The position numbers and the translations under genes are program-made. A stretch of DNA of 19,672 nucleotides, from the NCBI GenBank assembly GCA_002716165.1, contig PAZT01000014.1:1-19672 (forward strand). Direction: 5' to 3'. The stretch is from Deltaproteobacteria bacterium (GTDB taxonomy: Bacteria; SAR324; NAC60-12). The notes under the pieces are model-generated. The model ran no database searches and was not told where the DNA came from. It saw only the letters and a program-made list of their open reading frames with translations. Positions 6,452-13,638 of the stretch are shown here, in pieces. Numbering within the stretch: position 1 is the stretch's first letter; the number at the start of each line of letters is the position of its first letter.

Positions 6452-9019
6452 ATGGAATTTAAATTAAACGGAGATACAATATCTTATGACGGTGATCCTG
6501 AAATGTCCCTGATGACATATTTGCGGGATGTAGAAGATATAATTTCTCCCAAAGACGGATGTGCACCTGAAGGAGTATGCGGCTGCTGTACAGTATTAAT
6601 GGACAGCAATCCTCTCAAGGCATGTATTGCACCGATGAGACGAATTGAAGGTAAAGAAATTGTGACTATGGAAGGCCTCGATAATGGCAAAAAAGAAACT
6701 GTAGTTAAGGCTTTCGCCAAAGAGGGAGGTCTTCAATGCGGATTCTGTACTCCTGGAATCATAATGAAAGTCTGGCCCTTATTTGACCAGCCATTTATGA
6801 CAGAAAAAGATGTAAACAAAGCGCTTAACAGCAACCTTTGCCGATGTACTGGCTACAAAAAAATAACAAAATCATGCCTTACCGCTGCAGAAGCACTTAG
6901 GAATAATGGAAACCTTGAGCTACCAAAATTCAGTGGGAAAGTTGGGGAGAGTCTGCCAAAATATGACTCTGTTAGACTTGCTGTAGGTGAAGCACCATAT
7001 GTTGCAGATTTAAAGTTTGACGGCATGGTACATGGAGCATTAAAATTCAGTGAACATCCAAGAGCTAAAGTTCTAAAAATTAGTACCGACAAAGCTGAAA
7101 AAATGGATGGTGTTCTGCGCGTATTTACTGCTGAAGATATTCCCGCTCAAAGATTCACTGGTTTAATTGTACCTGATTGGCCACTGATGGTAAAAGAAGG
7201 GGAAACCACACGCTATCTTGGAGATATTCTGGCCGGAGTTGTAGCGAAAACTGAAAAGCAGGCACGTGAGGCTTTGAACTCAATAAATATCGAATACGAA
7301 ATATTAACACCAGTTACAGATCCTACTGAAGCATTGTCAGACAAAAGTCCAAAAATACACGAAAGCGGTAATCTTCTATCCACAACCGAGATTCATCGTG
7401 GGGACAGCTTAAAGGCGGAGAAAGAAAGTGATTATGTTACAAAAGGGACATACAAAACTCAGCGAATAGAACATGCTTTCATGGAGCTCGAATGCTGTGT
7501 CGCAAAACCCAAAAAAGATGGAATTGAAGTTTTCTCACAAGGACAGGGAGTCTATGAGGACAGGAAAAGTATTAGCAAAATTTTAGGAATTCCACTAGAG
7601 AATGTAATTGTTTCACTGATGCCAAATGGTGGTGCATTTGGAGGAAAGGAGGATATTTCAGTACAGGGACATGCCTCGCTTTTCGCTCACATACTTCAGC
7701 TTCCGGTTCGAGTAGCATTAACACGTCCGGAGTCACTATTGATGCATCCCAAACGCCATCCTATGTCAATGGATATTTCTATGGGATGTGGTAAAAATGG
7801 CAAACTTACGTTTATCAAGGCAGACATTATTGGTGACACAGGTGCATATGCCTCAGTAGGAATGAAGGTACTTGAGCGTGCAGCTGGACACGCAACAAGT
7901 GTCTATACAATTCCTTCAGTCGAAATCCTAAGTAGAGCAGTTTATACTAATAATGTACCCTGCGGAGCTATGCGTGGGTTTGGTGTTAACCAGATTAATT
8001 TTGCAGTTGAAAGCTGTATTGATGAGTTATGTGAACTTGGAGGATTTGATAGATGGCAAATCCGCTTCGATAATGCTTTAAAACCCGGTGAATGTACATC
8101 AACAGGTCAGAAAATAAAATCAGGAATAGGAATTCAAAAAACGCTTTTAGCAGTCAAAGAAAAATTTCAAAGTGCTAAATACGCAGGGATTGCATGCGGT
8201 ATGAAGAACACCGGAATCGGTAATGGAATAGCAGATTCAGGCAAGGTAAAGGTGGTTATTGATTCTCCTAATAATGTTACTATTCACCACGGATGGACTG
8301 AAATGGGACAGGGAGTTTTTACAATGGCCGTTCAATTTTTGTGCGAAGCAACTGGGATTAGTCCAGAACTTATCTCAGTCAAAGTCGATACCTCAAAAGA
8401 GGCTCCAGCAGGAATGACAACCGCTTCACGAGGCACCTCAATTATTGGTAACAGCGTACTGGATGCCGGTTCAAAAATTAAAGTAGACCTTGAAACTCAC
8501 TCACTAGAAGAACTAGTTGGACGTGAATATGAGGGAGAATGGACTTGTGACTGGACAACATCATTATCATCAAATTGCGAAGATCCAGAGACACATTACT
8601 CATATAGTTATGCAACGCAGGTAGTTACACTTGACGATTCAGGACAAATCGATACTGTTTTTGCTGCACATGATGCCGGAAGAATAATTAATCCTGTCTT
8701 GTTCGAGGGACAGCTTGAAGGTTCTGTGCATATGGGTCTCGGTTACGCACTTTCTGAAAATTTTGAAATGCAGGAAGGAATACCTAAGCATACTAAGCTT
8801 GGGAAACTTGGTATGATTAGAGCCGCTTCAACACCAAAAATAGTAGTTATAGGTGTAGAGGAACCGGATGAGTTTGGACCATGTGGGGCAAAAGGTGTAG
8901 GCGAAATTGGTCTTGTTCCAACCGCATCAGCAGTTTCGAACGCTTTTTTTCAGTACAACGGTCAGCGTCAATACGAACTACCACTTAAGAAAATGAGCCT
9001 AAAGCCTGATGAATCATGA
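6452..9019 (+). CDS. Fused [2Fe-2S]/molybdopterin hydroxylase, xanthine dehydrogenase type
   Basis: An 855-residue single chain carrying the small Fe-S and large Mo subunits of the xanthine oxidase family, without an FAD domain. Residues 1-75 are a plant-type ferredoxin with Cys37, 43, 46 and 58 ('GCAPEGVCGCCTVLMD'). Residues 80-150 hold the second [2Fe-2S] domain with Cys96, 99, 130 and 132 ('LQCGFCTPG', 'NLCRCTGY'). From about 170 the Mo domain follows, with 'NGGAFGGKED', 'PCGAMRGFGVNQ', 'GWTEMGQGVF' and the catalytic Glu818 in 'GAKGVGEIGLVPTASAV'. The order and the C-terminal 'HSLEELVGREYEGEW' region resemble the family annotated as selenium-dependent xanthine dehydrogenase/molybdenum hydroxylase, so a purine or other N-heterocycle is the likely substrate; selenium use is not shown. 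A strong ribosome site (AAGGAG, 6442-6447) fixes the start. The stop overlaps the carbamate kinase ATG by four bases. XdhD of E. coli is the positional counterpart. Confidence 0.88.
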   Translation: MEFKLNGDTISYDGDPEMSLMTYLRDVEDIISPKDGCAPEGVCGCCTVLMDSNPLKACIAPMRRIEGKEIVTMEGLDNGKKETVVKAFAKEGGLQCGFCTPGIIMKVWPLFDQPFMTEKDVNKALNSNLCRCTGYKKITKSCLTAAEALRNNGNLELPKFSGKVGESLPKYDSVRLAVGEAPYVADLKFDGMVHGALKFSEHPRAKVLKISTDKAEKMDGVLRVFTAEDIPAQRFTGLIVPDWPLMVKEGETTRYLGDILAGVVAKTEKQAREALNSINIEYEILTPVTDPTEALSDKSPKIHESGNLLSTTEIHRGDSLKAEKESDYVTKGTYKTQRIEHAFMELECCVAKPKKDGIEVFSQGQGVYEDRKSISKILGIPLENVIVSLMPNGGAFGGKEDISVQGHASLFAHILQLPVRVALTRPESLLMHPKRHPMSMDISMGCGKNGKLTFIKADIIGDTGAYASVGMKVLERAAGHATSVYTIPSVEILSRAVYTNNVPCGAMRGFGVNQINFAVESCIDELCELGGFDRWQIRFDNALKPGECTSTGQKIKSGIGIQKTLLAVKEKFQSAKYAGIACGMKNTGIGNGIADSGKVKVVIDSPNNVTIHHGWTEMGQGVFTMAVQFLCEATGISPELISVKVDTSKEAPAGMTTASRGTSIIGNSVLDAGSKIKVDLETHSLEELVGREYEGEWTCDWTTSLSSNCEDPETHYSYSYATQVVTLDDSGQIDTVFAAHDAGRIINPVLFEGQLEGSVHMGLGYALSENFEMQEGIPKHTKLGKLGMIRAASTPKIVVIGVEEPDEFGPCGAKGVGEIGLVPTASAVSNAFFQYNGQRQYELPLKKMSLKPDES

Positions 9020-10170
9020 TGGGAAAAAACAAACTTATCATTTTTGCCTTAGGAGGAAATGAAATATCCCCTGTTGAAGTTGATCCAATTACAGGTAAGC
9101 TGATAAATCAGAATATACGCGCTCAATGGAGTAGAACTGCAAAAACATGCGAAATTTTAGCTGATTTTATAAAAGAAAATCAAAATTTTTCTTATATAAT
9201 TACTCATGGCAACGGGCCTCAAATTGGGAATATATTATTAAGATCAGAATATTCAAGTAAACACCTTTTCCCTCTGCCGCTTGACGTCTGTGGAGCAGAT
9301 TCTCAAGGAGCTCTTGGATACATGCTGGCCCAGCTTTCAAACTCACTTAGTGTCAGGGGATTGGGAATAAATACTGCTGAAATAATTACACAGGTAATTG
9401 TTGATGCAGATGATCCTGCCTTCCAGAATCCAATCAAATTTATAGGTCCTCCATTAACGAAAGAGGAAGCAACTCAGATAATGAGTGAAAATCAGGACTA
9501 CTGCGCAAAATTTTATAAGAATGCTGACACACCAGAATTAAACTCACTCATAACATTCTCAGGTAAAACAAGAGCCCCTTTGGAAATTTGGCGACGTGTG
9601 GTACCGTCTCCAAAGCCAATAGGAATTGTGGAAATTGATATTATTGAAGCCTGTTATTTATCTGGCCATATACCTATTACAGTTGGTGGTGGAGGAATTC
9701 CAGTAGTAAAAGTTTCTCCAAAAAAAAATAAAAATCACGAAACATATGAGTGCAATTACGATATTTCATATAAAAGAGAAGTCTCAAAGGGCGAATCTCA
9801 AGCTCAAATATACAAAGGAATTGAAGGCGTAGTTGATAAAGACCTTTCATCCAGTTTACTCGCAAAAATGATTTTAGAACGTTCAGTATCGAGAGGAAAT
9901 CCAATTGAAGTTGAATTAGTAATTCTAACTAATATTGATTCTGTTAAACTAAATTTTCAAAAAACAAATGAAGAAAGCATCCCAATCCTATCTCTTGAAG
10001 AAGCAACCTCTCTTTATAAATCATCTCAATTTCAAGAAGGCAGCATGAGTCCTAAAATTGAATCAATAATAAATTTTCTAAATGCTGGGGGTAAAAAAGC
10101 CTACATTACAAACGTTGATTTGCTTAAAGAGACTTTCTCTGGAGATGCTGGCACAACTTTTTTAAATTAA
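9016..10170 (+). CDS. Carbamate kinase (long form)
   Basis: Carries the amino-acid-kinase fold signatures of carbamate kinase: 'FALGGNE' (10-16), 'THGNGPQIG' (63-71), 'VDADDPAFQNPIKFIG', 'RRVVPSPKPI' with Lys200, 'ITVGGGGIPVV', 'VVDKDLSS' with Asp274, and 'GSMSPKIES' with Lys347. The reaction interconverts carbamate plus ATP and carbamoyl phosphate plus ADP. In degradative clusters a carbamoyl phosphate or carbamate product is used to make ATP, with ammonia and CO2 released. It is 384 residues against about 310 for ArcC and YqeA. The surplus comes from insertions after ALGGN (about 17-30), before the RRVV motif (about 163-190), and at 235-267. All key residues remain, so it is probably active. 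The start ATG overlaps the Mo-hydroxylase stop (ATGA), implying translational coupling. YqeA is the E. coli counterpart in the same kind of cluster. Confidence 0.9.
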   Translation: MMGKNKLIIFALGGNEISPVEVDPITGKLINQNIRAQWSRTAKTCEILADFIKENQNFSYIITHGNGPQIGNILLRSEYSSKHLFPLPLDVCGADSQGALGYMLAQLSNSLSVRGLGINTAEIITQVIVDADDPAFQNPIKFIGPPLTKEEATQIMSENQDYCAKFYKNADTPELNSLITFSGKTRAPLEIWRRVVPSPKPIGIVEIDIIEACYLSGHIPITVGGGGIPVVKVSPKKNKNHETYECNYDISYKREVSKGESQAQIYKGIEGVVDKDLSSSLLAKMILERSVSRGNPIEVELVILTNIDSVKLNFQKTNEESIPILSLEEATSLYKSSQFQEGSMSPKIESIINFLNAGGKKAYITNVDLLKETFSGDAGTTFLN

Positions 10171-10188
10171 ATATTTTAATTGATTAAT

Positions 10189-11427
10189 ATGTCATCAAAT
10201 TTGCGTGTAGACACAGAACGTCTAATAAGTCGCATCGAAAAACTAGGAAAGATCGGTTCCATAGATGGAGGAGGCGTTTGCAGGTTAGCGCTTAGTGATG
10301 AAGATCGCAAAGGCCGAGATCTAGTTGTAGATTGGATGAAGAAACTCAATTTAGATATATCAATTGATCAAATCGGAAACGTTATAGCACTTCGTAAAGG
10401 TAAAGAAAACGTTAGACCAGTAATGACTGGATCTCATATTGATACTGTTGCAACTGGAGGGATTTATGACGGTAACTTAGGAGTTCTTGCAGGATTAGAA
10501 GTAATTGAAACACTAGACGATGCAGGAATAGTAACTAGAAAACCTATTGGAGTAGGATTTTTCACTAATGAAGAAGGTTCCCGATTTGCTCCAGATATGA
10601 TGGGTAGCGGAGTTCATCAAGGATCTCTAGATCTTAATTCAATGTTAAAAGTAAAAGATTTAGATGGTAAAAGCGTCGGTGAGGAACTTGAGAAAATAGG
10701 ATACTGCGGTAAAGCACCAACTAATAATTTTCGTGCAGATAGTTTCATAGAGCTTCACATTGAACAAGGGCCAATATTAGATTTAGAAAACTATGAAATC
10801 GGTGCTGTAGAGGGTGTTCAAGGAATTTCATGGAATGAATATAAAATTTTTGGAACGGCAAATCATGCTGGAACAACTCCCATGAGACTCCGGCACGATG
10901 CAGGTTACGTAGCATCAGCCATTTCTGTTGGAGTGAGGCGACTGGTAAAAGAAATGGGAGGCCATCAAATTGGGACCGTAGGAGTTACTAAACTTAATCC
11001 TGGTTTAGTGAACGTAATTGCAAAAGAATCATTAATAACTGTCGATTTACGAAATACAGATGAAAAAAAATTAAAAAAAGCAGAGCTTGAAGTAAAATCA
11101 ATAATTGAAAAAACCTGTTCAGCTGAGGGAGTTACTTTTAAATCTAAGACTCTTGCTAGATTTGAACCTGTTTCCTTTGATAAAAACATGGTATTAATGG
11201 TATCAAATCTTGCTTCAAAAATGGGTTACCGAGTAAAATCATTACCATCTGGTGCTGGTCATGACGCACAGATGTTTGCGCCTAATTGTCCAACAGCAAT
11301 GATCTTCGTGCCAAGTAGAGATGGTATAAGCCACAACGTGAAAGAATTCACCGAGAAGAAACACATTCAAGCAGGTGCAAATGTATTGTTACAAATAATG
11401 TTAAATAAATCTGAGGAAGTAATTTAA
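10189..11427 (+). CDS. M20-family N-carbamoyl-L-amino-acid hydrolase / allantoate amidohydrolase
   Basis: A 412-residue zinc (or Mn)-dependent amidohydrolase of the hydantoinase/carbamoylase branch of M20. Visible ligands are His83 in 'TGSHIDTVATGG', Asp94 in 'GIYDGNLGV', the Glu128-Glu129 pair in 'FFTNEEGSRF', His190 in 'ELHIEQGP' and His382 in 'RDGISHNVKEF'. The lid-domain substrate residues 'GTANHAGTTPMRLR' and 'GAGHDAQMFAP' are present. Family members hydrolyse N-carbamoyl-L-amino acids, 3-ureidopropionate, allantoate or ureidoglycine, releasing CO2 and NH3 or carbamate; sequence alone does not separate these here. ATG 10189 is preferred; an in-frame TTG at 10180 would add three residues, and there is no clear Shine-Dalgarno. 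It directly follows carbamate kinase and is followed without a gap by the D-carbamoylase gene, so it belongs to one ureido-compound module. Confidence 0.88.
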   Translation: MSSNLRVDTERLISRIEKLGKIGSIDGGGVCRLALSDEDRKGRDLVVDWMKKLNLDISIDQIGNVIALRKGKENVRPVMTGSHIDTVATGGIYDGNLGVLAGLEVIETLDDAGIVTRKPIGVGFFTNEEGSRFAPDMMGSGVHQGSLDLNSMLKVKDLDGKSVGEELEKIGYCGKAPTNNFRADSFIELHIEQGPILDLENYEIGAVEGVQGISWNEYKIFGTANHAGTTPMRLRHDAGYVASAISVGVRRLVKEMGGHQIGTVGVTKLNPGLVNVIAKESLITVDLRNTDEKKLKKAELEVKSIIEKTCSAEGVTFKSKTLARFEPVSFDKNMVLMVSNLASKMGYRVKSLPSGAGHDAQMFAPNCPTAMIFVPSRDGISHNVKEFTEKKHIQAGANVLLQIMLNKSEEVI

Positions 11428-12345
11428 TTGACTAGAAAAATAAAAGTTGCTGCTGCTCAGTTAGGTCCAATATCAAGGGAAGAATCTCGTTCCTCAGCAG
11501 TAAATCGTATGATCTCCCTGATGAGGGAAGCTAAAAAGAAGGATGCCAATTTTATTGTATACCCTGAACTGGCATTAACTACTTTCTTTCCCCGCTGGTA
11601 CTTTGAAAAACAATCTGAAATTGATAAATTCTTTGAAAAAGAAATGCCCAATGAAGCTACACAGCCATTGTTTGAAGAAGCATATAAATTAAAAATGGGC
11701 TTTAATATTGGTTATGCTGAACTTCAAATTGAAGATGGTATTCATCACCACTACAATACAGCAATTCTCGTTGAAAAAACAGGCAAAATTGTAGGTAAAT
11801 ATAGAAAGATTCATCTTCCTGGTCATGAAGAATTTGAACCTTGGCGTCCTTTCCAACACTTAGAGAAAAGATATTTTGAAACTGGTAATTTAGGATTTAA
11901 AGTTCACCAAGCCTTAGGGGGAAAAATTGGAATGTGTATTTGTAATGACCGTCGATGGCCAGAGACATTTAGAGTTTTGGGACTTCAAGGAGCAGAACTG
12001 ATTGCCTTAGGCTACAACACTCCAGTTCATTACCCACTTGCACCAGAACATGATCACCTTCAGGATTTTCATAACCATTTGGTTTTACAATCAGCAGCAT
12101 ATCAAAATGGAACGTGGATTGTAGGCGTTGCAAAGGCAGGGGAAGAGGAAAAATGCGATCTAATAGGTGGTACATGCATCATCGCGCCTACAGGTGAACT
12201 TGTGGCAGAATGTAAAACATTAGGTGATGAACTTATTGTTGCAGAATGTGACCTAGATCGTTGTAAGGAAATTAAAGAAAACATTTTCAATTTTAGTCTT
12301 CATAGAGAGCCTCAAAACTATACTTTAATATCCGCACCTAAGTAA
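11428..12345 (+). CDS. N-carbamoyl-D-amino-acid hydrolase (nitrilase superfamily)
   Basis: At 305 residues this is nearly the same length as the well-studied Agrobacterium D-carbamoylase (304). The catalytic triad falls at the same positions: Glu47 in 'YPELALTTFFPRW', Lys127 in 'GKYRKIHLPGHEE', Cys172 in 'CICNDRRWPE'. 'PFQHLEKRYFE', 'GYNTPVHYP' and 'HDHLQDFHNHLVLQ' also match that family. The enzyme hydrolyses N-carbamoyl-D-amino acids to the D-amino acid, CO2 and ammonia in the cytoplasm. In the classical setting it follows a hydantoinase; no dihydropyrimidinase-type hydantoinase is in this window. The start is TTG at 11428, the codon right after the stop of the M20 gene, which suggests coupled translation. 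It is the last plus-strand gene of the operon; the convergent dioxygenase gene ends 21 bases downstream with no clear terminator between. Confidence 0.93.
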   Translation: MTRKIKVAAAQLGPISREESRSSAVNRMISLMREAKKKDANFIVYPELALTTFFPRWYFEKQSEIDKFFEKEMPNEATQPLFEEAYKLKMGFNIGYAELQIEDGIHHHYNTAILVEKTGKIVGKYRKIHLPGHEEFEPWRPFQHLEKRYFETGNLGFKVHQALGGKIGMCICNDRRWPETFRVLGLQGAELIALGYNTPVHYPLAPEHDHLQDFHNHLVLQSAAYQNGTWIVGVAKAGEEEKCDLIGGTCIIAPTGELVAECKTLGDELIVAECDLDRCKEIKENIFNFSLHREPQNYTLISAPK

Positions 12346-12346
12346 G

Positions 12347-12359
12347 AGCCTGTCAAAAA
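12347..12359. repeat. 13-base direct repeat, copy 1 (left of the dioxygenase gene)
   Basis: AGCCTGTCAAAAA here and AGCCTGTTAAAAA at 13325-13337 differ at one base and lie in the two intergenic gaps that flank the minus-strand dioxygenase gene. Part of the match is an A run, so chance is possible. Confidence 0.35.
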
Positions 12360-12366
12360 CATTGAA

Positions 12367-13209
12367 TTAAAATCCTCGTAAGGGCAGATCAGAATTGCGC
12401 TGTAACCAGTTCCATTCAGGATAATCTGCACTTGCTTCAATAAGGTGCATAGTGAAAGCATGGCGTGTGAGGTTGGAACGGTTTGCATAGCTCATATGAG
12501 GCAAAAGTCCGTGCAGTATTACCATTGTTCCCGCATTCACCTCCAGAGGCACCATCTTTGATGTCTCCCATTTAGAGCCATCTAAAATTTCTATCTCAGT
12601 TCCATTACCTTTTTTATTTCGGTAAAAACGCGATTTAAGATTATATCTATGGCCCCCTGGGATAACCCACATACAGCCATTCTCCTTAGAAGCATCTTCC
12701 AGTGCAAACCAAAAACCTTTCACACTTACTGGTTCAGTATAAAGAAAAGTTGCATCTTGGTGACAGCTAACTTCTCCTCCAATCTTTGGTTGTTTGAAAA
12801 TGTACATTGATTGCAAAATTCTAGGATCTTCAAAACCAACATCTTTTGCAACAGTCTCAAGTTCTTCTGTCCTAGAAAAACTATCAAAAATAGGATCAAG
12901 GTCATGCATAGCATGGCCAATTTTGTTGATTGATAACTCCTTCGGCTGTTTTAATTTCCCATTTTCATCAAAGGCCTCCTCTTCAAAAAAGCAACGAATT
13001 TTGTCTCCAGATTCTAAGAAGAAGAGGTCTGAGTGTCTTGTTTGTTCATTAGTAGTAAAAATGGTAACTGATTGGTTATAATCGAAGTCATTAACAATTT
13101 CTGACGCTCGAACACGCAATTTATTGCACTCCTCATGAGAAACAAAGTTATCCAATACTAAATAACCATTTTGTTCAAATGATTCAATTTGACTTTGTAC
13201 TAATGACAT
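12367..13209 (-). CDS. PHYHD1-like Fe(II)/2-oxoglutarate dioxygenase
   Basis: A 280-residue phytanoyl-CoA dioxygenase family protein. The facial triad is His150 and Asp152 in 'EVSCHQDATFLYTEP' plus His238 in 'VILHGLLPHMSY', with a downstream Arg249 in 'LTRHAFTMH' for 2-oxoglutarate. Along its whole length it resembles the animal PHYHD1 protein: 'SGDKIR.FFEE.AFDE.G', 'SINKIGHA', 'QSMYIFKQP', 'WVIPGGH', 'HLIEAS' and the ending 'NWLQRNSDLP'. It should couple oxidation of an unknown substrate to 2-oxoglutarate decarboxylation in the cytoplasm; the substrate is not predictable and no CoA thioester gene is beside it. Start ATG 13207-13209 follows an AAGGGATG ribosome site. It runs against its neighbours, converging on the D-carbamoylase gene and diverging from oadG. 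It needs O2, which contrasts with the oxygen-independent style of the flanking modules. Confidence 0.9.
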   Translation of the reverse strand: MSLVQSQIESFEQNGYLVLDNFVSHEECNKLRVRASEIVNDFDYNQSVTIFTTNEQTRHSDLFFLESGDKIRCFFEEEAFDENGKLKQPKELSINKIGHAMHDLDPIFDSFSRTEELETVAKDVGFEDPRILQSMYIFKQPKIGGEVSCHQDATFLYTEPVSVKGFWFALEDASKENGCMWVIPGGHRYNLKSRFYRNKKGNGTEIEILDGSKWETSKMVPLEVNAGTMVILHGLLPHMSYANRSNLTRHAFTMHLIEASADYPEWNWLQRNSDLPLRGF

Positions 13210-13265
13210 ACATCCCTTGAAAAAAAAGCCACAATATTATAAAATTCTGCAGTCAGAATACGTTA

Positions 13266-13293
13266 AATAAAGCATGCATACTGGTCAAGTCAA
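13266..13293 (-). promoter_or_regulatory. Putative promoter of the PHYHD1-like gene
   Basis: On the minus strand, TTGACT (complement of 13288-13293) is followed after 16 bases by TTTATT (complement of 13266-13271), some 57 bases before the start codon. The -35 is good and the -10 weak. Confidence 0.35.
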
Positions 13294-13324
13294 TGTTATG
13301 CCGAAATTATTTAAATCAAAAAAA

Positions 13325-13337
13325 AGCCTGTTAAAAA
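13325..13337. repeat. 13-base direct repeat, copy 2 (right of the dioxygenase gene)
   Basis: AGCCTGTTAAAAA, one mismatch to the copy at 12347-12359, in the same orientation. It abuts the oadG start codon, so it also occupies that gene's ribosome-binding region, which otherwise has no recognisable Shine-Dalgarno. Confidence 0.35.
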
Positions 13338-13589
13338 ATGGTGCTGGAAGGACTTAAATTGATGATTGTGGGTATGGCTTCTGTCATGCTTTTCCTTTTG
13401 TTAGTAATTACCTCAATTGAGTTAATAAAAATTCTTACACGTAATTTCTCAATTAACCAGGAGAAGTTATTACTTTTTAGTCGTAAATCAAACTCAAGAA
13501 AATATAATTCTGTCCCTAATTTCGAAGTGCCTATCGAAGTATTTGCTGCTGCAATTGCAAATTATGAATCCGATAACATTACTTCATAA
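13338..13589 (+). CDS. oadG: Oxaloacetate decarboxylase gamma subunit (OadG)
   Basis: A small protein of 83 residues with one N-terminal membrane helix (about residues 8-32, 'LMIVGMASVMLFLLLVITSI') preceded by 'MVLEGLK', then a short hydrophilic cytoplasmic tail ending in 'IEVFAAAIANYESDNITS'. This is the plan of OadG, which anchors the carboxyltransferase subunit OadA to the membrane subunit OadB and assists assembly of the sodium pump. The tail's 'FAAAIA' segment resembles the usual 'AAIAAAI' part of OadG relatives. Sequence is weakly conserved in this family, so position immediately upstream of oadA and oadB is a main support. The ATG follows a poor ribosome site. The upstream 128 bases must contain the oad promoter, but I see no convincing plus-strand hexamer pair. 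Confidence 0.85.
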   Translation: MVLEGLKLMIVGMASVMLFLLLVITSIELIKILTRNFSINQEKLLLFSRKSNSRKYNSVPNFEVPIEVFAAAIANYESDNITS

Positions 13590-13638
13590 CCAATTTCTCA
13601 GCATCATATTAAAACAAAAATAAATTAGAAAAAACATC

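Noticed and set aside
12347..13337. Insertion sequence with ends at the GAGCCTGTCAAAAA-like sequences
   Set aside because: The copies are direct, not inverted, and no transposase is encoded between them. Kept only as a short direct repeat.
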